DNA from: Bacteroidetes bacterium 4572_114
GTDB lineage: Bacteria; Bacteroidota; Bacteroidia; Bacteroidales; 4484-276
Length of the DNA: 21,258 bases
Direction: 5' to 3'
Assembly: GCA_002254335.1 (NCBI GenBank)
Contig: NIVA01000017.1
Coordinates: 1 to 21,258, forward strand
The position numbers and the translations under genes are program-made. Positions 1 through 7,100 of this stretch are shown here, in pieces. The notes beneath the pieces are model-generated. The model saw only the letters and a list, made by a program, of their open reading frames with translations, ran no database searches and had not been told where the DNA came from. How positions within the stretch are numbered: position 1 is the first letter of the stretch; each line of letters opens with the position of its first letter.

Positions 1-693
1 AAAGATATGTTCGGGCAATTTTAGGGTTTTAACTTTTAATGATCTTTCGCAGGATGAGGATGTCCGTGATTTATCAGGATTAAATGCCCTGATCATATAT
101 GTATATGTAACACCGTCAATAAGACTTTGATGGACAAAAGTTGTATCTTGGGATGAGGTCTCGCCGGCTTCATAAAATGGGCCGTTGTTCTCTTTGGCCA
201 GTATTTGATATCCGGTCAACTCTGGTATCATGTTAAGATATGGGGTCCAACTGAGCTTAATCGAATTGTTGCATTTATCGAGTTCAGGTTTTCTAAGGTA
301 TATCGTCCTCAATGTTTTTGACCAATTAGAATTATTAGGGTTCCCGGTCCAGGATGCATACAGCTTATAAGGAGGGTTTTCCTCACAGGCATTAACAGTA
401 CTGTCGTAATAAAAAGTACTGGTCGCGCCCCAAACGGTATCAATTTCTTTCCAGTTATAAATAAACCCATCAAAGGAAAACTTTAAAATTGGATATCCTA
501 AAGTATTATCAGTATTTGGGAACCATGCAATTTTTGGGCTTCCATTATAAATACTAATTGAATCAACCTGGGGTGTTTGTAGTTGGGCAAATAAATTGCC
601 GTGGAAGAGATGGAATATAATCCATAAAATGAAAACTATTCCCGGCCTCGTATGTTTGAATAATCTTGTCATGCTTTTTATTAATTCCATCAT
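1..693 (-). CDS. Partial secreted protein with fibronectin-III-like modules
   Basis: The frame is open from an ATG at 693 to the window edge (231 codons, no stop), so only the N-terminus is present. Start candidates are 693, 690 and 672. The ATG at 672 gives the most typical signal peptide: a basic n-region (TRLFKHTRPG), a hydrophobic core (IVFILWIIFHLF) and an LFA-Q cleavage site. The mature part is Trp/Tyr/Asn-rich and beta-strand-like, with segments such as KLSWTPYLN and TGYQILAKENNGPFYEAG followed by TYTYMIRAFNPD. That pattern is typical of fibronectin type III repeats in Bacteroidota surface proteins that often end in a gliding/T9SS type B domain; that end is not visible here. No enzymatic motif is seen. 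Export is well supported; the specific role is unknown. Confidence 0.7.
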   Translation of the reverse strand, partial: MMELIKSMTRLFKHTRPGIVFILWIIFHLFHGNLFAQLQTPQVDSISIYNGSPKIAWFPNTDNTLGYPILKFSFDGFIYNWKEIDTVWGATSTFYYDSTVNACEENPPYKLYASWTGNPNNSNWSKTLRTIYLRKPELDKCNNSIKLSWTPYLNMIPELTGYQILAKENNGPFYEAGETSSQDTTFVHQSLIDGVTYTYMIRAFNPDKSRTSSSCERSLKVKTLKLPEHIF

Positions 694-700
694 TGAGTTT

Positions 701-793
701 GGTCTAATAAGCTGTCAGACAGTTATCCTTTAAATTATACAATGATGTTAAAATATTATGTGTTTGGCTCTTAGCTAAAACTGTCTGACAGCT
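701..793. repeat. Inverted pair of CTGTCWGACAG palindromic repeats
   Basis: A 15-bp sequence at 710-724 (AGCTGTCAGACAGTT) is the exact reverse complement of 779-793 (AACTGTCTGACAGCT), with 54 AT-rich bases between them. Each arm is itself a CTGTC-N-GACAG palindrome. The block lies in the leader of the partial secreted gene, starting 8 bp before its ATG. The longer left arm (701-724) recurs exactly, in reverse complement, at 13312-13335. This looks like a small non-coding REP/MITE-type element; no transposase is visible. Confidence 0.7.
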
Positions 794-811
794 AATCATC
801 CAAATCATCAA

Positions 812-826
812 ACGGACTTCGTCCGT
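812..826 (-). terminator. Possible terminator hairpin of the M16 operon
   Basis: ACGGAC-TTC-GTCCGT forms a perfect 6-bp stem with a 3-nt loop, 44 bp past the stop of the non-catalytic M16 gene. On the minus strand it is followed by TTTGATGATTTGG, which is T-rich but not a clean U-tract. A second 6-bp dyad, TTGGTA/TACCAA at 844-860, lies between it and the stop codon. Termination is plausible but unproven. Confidence 0.4.
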
Positions 827-869
827 CCGTCTGGATTTCCAAATTGGTATTCATTACCAAATTTCCAAA

Positions 870-2168
870 TTAACCCATCGTCCCATCTTTCCCCACCACC
901 AACCTGATAATGGATTCCGGTTGTAGGTAATTAACGGCCAAATCACGGATTTCTTCTGTGGTAATGTTTTTTATGGTTTTCAGGTATTCAGAATAATAAC
1001 CCATGCTTAGGTTGAAGGTGTGGACGCCTTTAAAAAGTTCAGCCAGGGCAAAAGGGCCATCCGCACTTCTCAGGAAATTCCCGGCCATATAATTTTTTAC
1101 CAGTTTCAATTCTTCTTCGGGGACCAATGAAGAACGTAGCTTTTCAATTTCAATAAAAATTTCATCCAGGGCCTTTTGGGTTACTTCGGTGCCTATCTCC
1201 GAAGCGATGTAAAACATGCCTCCATGCTTTAACGAAGCAATCCCGGAACCAATGCCATAAGTATAACCTTTGTCCTCACGGATATTGGTCATCAGGCGCG
1301 AACCGAAATACCCTCCCAAAATGGTGTTCAGCACTTTAAATTTCAGATAATCGGGGTGTAGTTTATTAAACATCGGCTTGCCCAACCGGATCGCCGATTG
1401 CAACGTCCCCTTCTTTTCAATAAAATGTGATAGTTGCCTGGCAGGTTCAATGCTTGTGGTTTGGGCCGCTTCAGTTTTTCTATTTATGTGGTGCTTACCA
1501 AAATATTGGTTCAGTTTTTTTAGGATATTATCGGGCATCTTGCCGGATACAATAATTGTAAATTCAGTGTCCCGGTACCTCTCTTCAAAGTACTGTTTAA
1601 GGATTTTCTTTTCGATGTTTTGATAATCCCCCATTTTGGCAATCTTGCCATAGGGATGTTTTTCACCAAATATCAGGTTCGAAAACTTTCTCCCGGCAAT
1701 AAAACTCACTTTTTCCATATTCACCAGATATTCCTGACGTTGCTTCTTAACGATGACCTGGACTTCATCATCCGGAAATGAAGGTTTTATGGCCACTTCG
1801 TAAAGCACCGGAAGTAACTTATCCAAGTGCTTGTTCAGGCTGTAAAGTGATATGTTTGCCCGGTCTTTGTCGATGTTGACCTTTAAATGCGCACCATAAT
1901 AATCGAAGGTTTCGGCAATCGACTTTGAGTTGAATGATTCAGTGCCTTCCCGGAGGCATTTATTAGTGAAATATGCTTGTAAAGGCTGCGGTTGGTAAAA
2001 TGACCCCGCATCAAAAACAAGCTCAACCCGCGACAGTTCCTGGGTCCCGGCATCAATCAGGTAAACCGGGACACCATTGTCCAGGGTGTGTTTTTTTGGC
2101 TGCTGAAGTTTTATTTCACCAATAGATTTTAATGGTGGTTGTTTTTTTCTAAGATCGCTTTTTATCAT
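870..2168 (-). CDS. M16 family peptidase-like protein, non-catalytic subunit
   Basis: This 432-residue protein has the two-domain architecture of an M16B (processing-peptidase/insulinase-like) half. The region that should carry the zinc motif HxxEH reads YFTNKCLREGTESF (about residues 66-79), so no zinc can be bound there. The second half keeps the Arg/Tyr element of the partner chain (SRLMTNIREDKGYTYGIGSG). In heteromeric M16B enzymes one chain carries HxxEH and the other carries this R/Y pair, which helps clamp the substrate. The gene lies 268 bp downstream of the HxxEH-containing gene on the same strand, so a heterodimer is likely. No signal peptide is evident and it appears cytoplasmic. 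The ATG at 2168 gives the full family length. Confidence 0.88.
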   Translation of the reverse strand: MIKSDLRKKQPPLKSIGEIKLQQPKKHTLDNGVPVYLIDAGTQELSRVELVFDAGSFYQPQPLQAYFTNKCLREGTESFNSKSIAETFDYYGAHLKVNIDKDRANISLYSLNKHLDKLLPVLYEVAIKPSFPDDEVQVIVKKQRQEYLVNMEKVSFIAGRKFSNLIFGEKHPYGKIAKMGDYQNIEKKILKQYFEERYRDTEFTIIVSGKMPDNILKKLNQYFGKHHINRKTEAAQTTSIEPARQLSHFIEKKGTLQSAIRLGKPMFNKLHPDYLKFKVLNTILGGYFGSRLMTNIREDKGYTYGIGSGIASLKHGGMFYIASEIGTEVTQKALDEIFIEIEKLRSSLVPEEELKLVKNYMAGNFLRSADGPFALAELFKGVHTFNLSMGYYSEYLKTIKNITTEEIRDLAVNYLQPESIIRLVVGKDGTMG

Positions 2169-2436
2169 TGTGGTTACTTTATTTTAATTGTTTTCATGAA
2201 AAACATTTTCTAATTCCCTACATTTCAGACCCCCGCTTTCTGACCCCCTCTAACTCCCCCTTGAGGGGGAGAACCCCACCACCAGTGCTGCTGCTGTGGT
2301 TTATGTGCAGGAATTCATCCGGTCGAACGTGAAAAACCCTACCACCCCAGCAACTGCACTAACCACTGTACTGGCCTGTGCGGTGGCACTCCCTTCCCTT
2401 TCAGGGGAACCCCGAAAGCTTTCGGGGGGGATGGGG
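2169..2436. other. Intergenic spacer with two strong GC-rich palindromes
   Basis: This 268-bp spacer between the two M16 genes holds CTCCCCC-TTGA-GGGGGAG (2254-2271, 7-bp stem) and the 18-bp perfect palindrome CCCCGAAAGCTTTCGGGG (2410-2427). The second begins 27 bp past the stop of the catalytic M16 gene. Both resemble GC-rich palindromes that are common between Bacteroidota genes. The second could attenuate transcription between the subunits, but no U-tract follows it on the minus strand. Short frames here have no recognisable product. Confidence 0.5.
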
Positions 2437-3672
2437 TCATTTTGCTCTATAAAACAAAGTGCTACAGTTCTCCGGCCTAAATACATTTGCAGCAGTATCA
2501 AGTATTTTTTCGGGGGTTACTGCCTGGTATTTCCCGGCTTCCAGGTTTACATTTTCGGCATCCCCGGCCAATTCGGCAAAAGCCAGGTTCATGGCTTTGT
2601 CGAGCACGTTCATTTCCGAAAATACCAGGGTTGACTCCACCTTGTTTTTTACTTTTTGCAACTCCTTTTCGTCAATCATTGAAGTCCTGATTTTGTCTAT
2701 TTCGTTATTGATGGCCGCTTCGGCATCTTCCGGTTTTATGCCTTTCAGCAGATTTCCCGAAACAACAAAAAGCCCTTTGTCCATGCTGCCCATAACAAAT
2801 GCATTGATCTCGCTAAACAGGTTTTTGTTTTTTACCAGCTCGTAGTACAGCCTCGAAGAATTTCCGTTGCCAAGCATGTCCGAAAGTAAATCGGTGGCAT
2901 GGTAGGCCTCATCGGTACGGCTGCACATGTGCCAGCATTTATACACGGCATCCAGCGGTACGTCCCTTTCAACTTCCATAAACCGGGCTTCCTTTTGTAC
3001 CGGTTCAACCGGGATTTCCCTTTTGTTGTTCCCGTTATTTTCTGTCGGGCCAAACCATTTTTCTGCCAGCTTTTTTATTTCGTCCACCTCCACATCGCCC
3101 GAAACCACAAGTATCGCATTGTTTGGATTGTAATACTTCCCGTAAAATGCTTTAACATCTTCCATTTTTGCATTGGTGATGTGCTCTATCTTTTCCCCTA
3201 TTGTGGGCCACTTGTAAGGATGTACTTTATAAGCCAGCGGCCTCATCAACAACCAAACATCGCCATAAGGCTGGTTAAGATGGGTTTGCCTGAACTCTTC
3301 TGAAACAACATTGCGTTGCACTTCAAGGCTCTTTTCAGAAAAAGCCAGTTTGTACATCCTGTCGGACTCAAGCCAGAACGCAGTTTCCAGGTTTTGCTTT
3401 GGCAGGGTGAGGTAATAATTTGTTACATCGTTGCTGGTGAAGGCATTGTTTTCGCCACCGGCTTTTTGCAGCGGCACGTCATATTTGGGGATGTTCACCG
3501 ATCCGCCAAACATCAGGTGTTCAAACAAGTGTGCAAACCCCGTTTTACCAGGGGTTTCGTCCCGGGCACCTACGTCATACAAAATATTCATGGCAACAAT
3601 CGGCGTAGAAGCATCCTGATGGACGATAACCCTTAGCCCGTTGTTCAATGTAAACTTTTCAAAATTTATCAT
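2437..3672 (-). CDS. M16 family zinc metallopeptidase, catalytic subunit
   Basis: This 411-residue protein is a complete M16B peptidase. The inverted zinc motif HxxEH is present as H48-L-F-E51-H52 in GFAHLFEHLMFGGS. The distal glutamate lies about 75 residues on, in QRNVVSEEFRQ (E125/E126). The following AGGENNAFTSNDVTNYY segment is the usual conserved active-site strand. The C-terminal half keeps SSRLYYEL but lacks the full R/Y pair, as expected for the chain partnered with the non-catalytic subunit encoded downstream. It has no signal peptide. Its physiological substrate cannot be told from sequence; family members process peptides or degrade oligopeptides. ATG at 3672 gives the standard N-terminus (FEKFTLNNGLRVIV). 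Confidence 0.93.
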   Translation of the reverse strand: MINFEKFTLNNGLRVIVHQDASTPIVAMNILYDVGARDETPGKTGFAHLFEHLMFGGSVNIPKYDVPLQKAGGENNAFTSNDVTNYYLTLPKQNLETAFWLESDRMYKLAFSEKSLEVQRNVVSEEFRQTHLNQPYGDVWLLMRPLAYKVHPYKWPTIGEKIEHITNAKMEDVKAFYGKYYNPNNAILVVSGDVEVDEIKKLAEKWFGPTENNGNNKREIPVEPVQKEARFMEVERDVPLDAVYKCWHMCSRTDEAYHATDLLSDMLGNGNSSRLYYELVKNKNLFSEINAFVMGSMDKGLFVVSGNLLKGIKPEDAEAAINNEIDKIRTSMIDEKELQKVKNKVESTLVFSEMNVLDKAMNLAFAELAGDAENVNLEAGKYQAVTPEKILDTAANVFRPENCSTLFYRAK

Positions 3673-3738
3673 ATTTAATTTTCGTTCTTATTAGTTTTTT
3701 CATTATATCACATAAATCTAATTCATTTTCATAATCTA

Positions 3739-3888
3739 TTACAGAAATTTAACATCCAGAGGCAGTTGTTGAGTATTCCGAATCTTTTTTCCGTAAATAG
3801 AAAATGGGTTTTTCTTTTGCAAACTATCAATCTCTTTGTTAAATTGTTTTCTATTAGAATAACTTATTGCAAAATATGCTTTCTTCAT
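3739..3888 (-). pseudogene. 49-codon ORF, probable remnant of a longer gene
   Basis: An ATG at 3888 opens a 49-residue frame starting MKKAYFAISYSNRKQFNKEI and ending at TAA 3739. The start (a beta-strand, then ISYSNRK and a charged helix) resembles the first strand and helix of a Rossmann-like domain such as nucleoside deoxyribosyltransferase-like or TIR-like proteins. The rest of such a domain is absent. It lies 66 bp upstream of the M16 operon and next to the inverted-repeat element at 3907-4039, suggesting a truncated cassette gene. It could also be a real small protein or chance. The family resemblance is only an impression. Confidence 0.3.
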
Positions 3889-3906
3889 TTTATGCTATGT
3901 TTAATT

Positions 3907-4039
3907 TGCCAACAACGGTCACGTATCTGAAAAGCTGCCGATTTCGAAGCTCAAAACTTTCAAGTTGCAATGAAGTTGAAACGGGCTACAAATCTTGAGT
4001 TTACTACTATTTCGGCAATATTTTTTATACTTGTTGGCA
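3907..4039. repeat. Imperfect inverted-repeat element (attC- or MITE-like)
   Basis: The ends are a perfect 9-bp inverted repeat, TGCCAACAA (3907-3915) and TTGTTGGCA (4031-4039). Reading inward, both arms continue with related blocks (GTAT, an A-run, TGCCGA). The centre contains a further TTTCAA/TTGAAA dyad, so most of the 133 bp could fold into one long bulged hairpin. This design resembles integron attC sites and MITEs. No integrase or transposase is present. It sits between the truncated T9SS protein and the 49-codon remnant. Confidence 0.45.
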
Positions 4040-4195
4040 GCTGGTGTTGTTTATATTTCATTCTTAAACTGTTATTTTGACCATAAATTTCACTGTCAAA
4101 TTGCAATTGTTTAAAGCTCAATTATTTCTTTTAATCAAGATGAAATATATCTCCAATTTGAATTTAAGTTTACTGTCCTTATCAAAAGGGTATAA

Positions 4196-7100
4196 TCAGA
4201 AAATTTCAACTTGGTATTTCCCGTCAATACCTGTAATGTGCAGCGTGCCAGATGTTGGGTTTTGGTAAGGATTTATCCTGTTCGGGCAGATTGTATTTAG
4301 CTTGAGTGGCGACAGGACAACATCAGTTACAACAGAGATGCCTTCTTGCGAAAAAGTATTTCCATCCCGATAATCAGGATCAAAGGTTAACTCAAGATTA
4401 AACCAGGTGTCATCAGATGGACGGTATAACTTGTACGAAATATTCTCTCCATTTATCATCCCGTCTGTTGTTTCCGTATAAGGATCATCGCCGTAAATTG
4501 TTAGTGAAATATTCTTATCCTGTCCGTAAATTACAGTTTGGCCCGGGCAAACCGAAAGAGGGTTAAATGCGCCAATAACATCACCTTTTTTTAATCCCGA
4601 AATTGAATTACCGGTAAAAGCCAATATATGTGATGATGGGGTTGGCACGGTTTGGCCGAAAGGTGAACCATAGGTTTCCACCGGTTTTTCTTCAAGTAAA
4701 ACCCCATCCGAAAAAGCCGGATAGGAAATTGATGTTTCTGCGGTACAGTAAACAAAATATGCCTGGCCCGGAAGTAAAAGTGAAAGTGTATTTATCCCCA
4801 TCTCTTCCCAGAATACTTTGCTGCCCGCCACTTCTTTAACAATCATGATGTCATCGTTCAACCCGAAAATAAATTCACAAGAAACAGGGTTTTTGCTCAG
4901 CATGGGAGCCAAATTCCAACCTTCCGACAAAGGCACATTAATATCCTGCAAATAATCACCACAAAAACCCATCAACATCGGCTGTGCCATTTTTATACAA
5001 TATCCTGAATAAATATCCCACGCGGCTGTTGGGATCAGGTTGCCACCAGGATAGTAAATGCTGCCATCGAGGTTATAGAGGATCAAGAGTTGATTTTCGA
5101 TACCTGAAAACATTTCCGGGATATCCTGGCTTACCGGCATCAAAAAACTTGATATGCCCGACCAACCAATAGGTAAATCCACAACTTGTGAAGGCAGTAC
5201 TATAATAATAAAGGTGATGTCATTTGCGCACAAAGTAAGTGGGTTAACATAGTGATAATTTATTTCGTGTTCCCCTTCTCCTGCAATATCAGGATAAAAC
5301 CAACCGTCCTCAACGCCGGGGCCTGAATATTCACCACCAGCAGGGCTACATTCATTTAATTGGTGGGGAGGTGAATTGTGGCAGAATTGATCAATCCCAT
5401 TAAATGTTAACACCGGCAAAGGCCGGAAGGTGATTTTCATTTGGTGTGAGGTTGCACCCGTGCACGGGGGAATGGAAAATCCTGTAAGGGTAAGGGTAAC
5501 GTTCCCTGTAGCGAGGTCGTTGGCCCCTGGCCAATAAATGGTTTCCGGTGCTGTTGCATCTTCAAAAGTACCATCGCCGGATGTGGCCCATTCAAATTGT
5601 TCGGAATATGAAGTAGTTCCGAATATCTCAATTTCAATCACATCCTTGCAATATGCGGTATTCGGGCCTGCATAAACAACCGGAAGATGGGAAAAATATA
5701 CCGTCACGGCATCACTCAAAGTATTGCCCGCCCCATTACTTACTTCTAAGGTCAGCTCCACAAAACCATTTGATATATCGCCCGGCCCCGGGGTAAATAC
5801 CGGATTTAAAATCGTGTCAACGCTAAACCTGCCATCTCCGCTTGTAACCCATAACAGGGACTGATAATTGGCGGCGGCAGCATTCATGGTTGGTGGATCA
5901 TTTTCACAAACCTCCATATCCTGCCCGGCATAACAAGTCATAGTTTGCAAGGCCATTGGCGGGAAAATGATAAAATCAATCCAGGCGCAATCACCTCCAT
6001 TGGATACGGAATAATCTTTTTCGTACGACCATTTAAAGGTATGCTCCCCGGCCTGTACATCGAAGGTAGCTTCGGCCCAGCCAACTTCTCCTTCCCAGGC
6101 CCCTTTCTCATTACCATCAATATAAAATCTCAAGAAATCGTAGGTAGCTTCACTCGAAACCTTGTAATAAAAACTTATCTGCCCATCAGCAAATACATCA
6201 ATGGTGAGGTGGGCGTGGCTGCTTTGATAATCATCAACATCACCTGATTTCATACAATAAATGCCTTCGTAAGGATTTTCTGTGTCAATGGACCAATCTG
6301 CATCGCCGCTAAACCCCCAGTCGTACATATCAAAATTTCCACTCTCGAAATCTTCAAAAATCATCCCGATAGTTGCCACAAAGCTATCGTTGGCCGAGAA
6401 ACCATAATCCGCCACTGCGCTTACATTAAAAGTTGTGGTATGCGAAATGGGCGTGGATCCATCAATGGTGATCCCGAACTGGGCCGTAACTGTTCCGTAC
6501 CCCGGCAATTCATCTTCCGTAAAACTTGCCTCGTTAACAGTAATATAAGGATCGGGGTTTTCAAACAAAAGCTCAAGGTTATAGGCAGTCCCCCCACCAT
6601 AATTTTTCAGGTCAACATAAACCTGGACAGTTTCCCCCGGTTCAAGATACCCGTTATTGCCATCATCAAAAGTTATTCCTGCAAACTGAAGGTCAGGTGA
6701 GTATGCTTTCAGGTAAATATGGCTTTCATAAGTTTCGGCTTCAGCCTCAATTGCCGTGGCAAAGATGATGTCATGGTTATTTGGTACTTCCAGCGAAACA
6801 TCAAAGGCAAATGCATCTTCAAATACAATGGTTTCACCCGGGCCGAAAGTTGCCAGGGCTTCGGCATCATCGGTGAGTGTAACATATTCGTCCTCTATTG
6901 AAATTGTCATTTCCGTGGCATCTATCGCCTCACCGCTGATGTTTTGCAATTCTATTGTCATGCCCACACTTTCACCATACTCAATAATGTTGTCGTTACC
7001 TGCGGCCACAGTTACCTCCCTGATGACAATACTATTGATGCCATCGGTAAAGAAAGGCAGTGTTTTGGTGCTCCATAACCCGTTTACATCCTCAACAAAA

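Noticed and set aside
2301..2501. 66-codon minus frame overlapping the M16 gene end
   Set aside because: It overlaps the conserved C-terminus of the catalytic M16 gene in another frame and runs through palindromic spacer.
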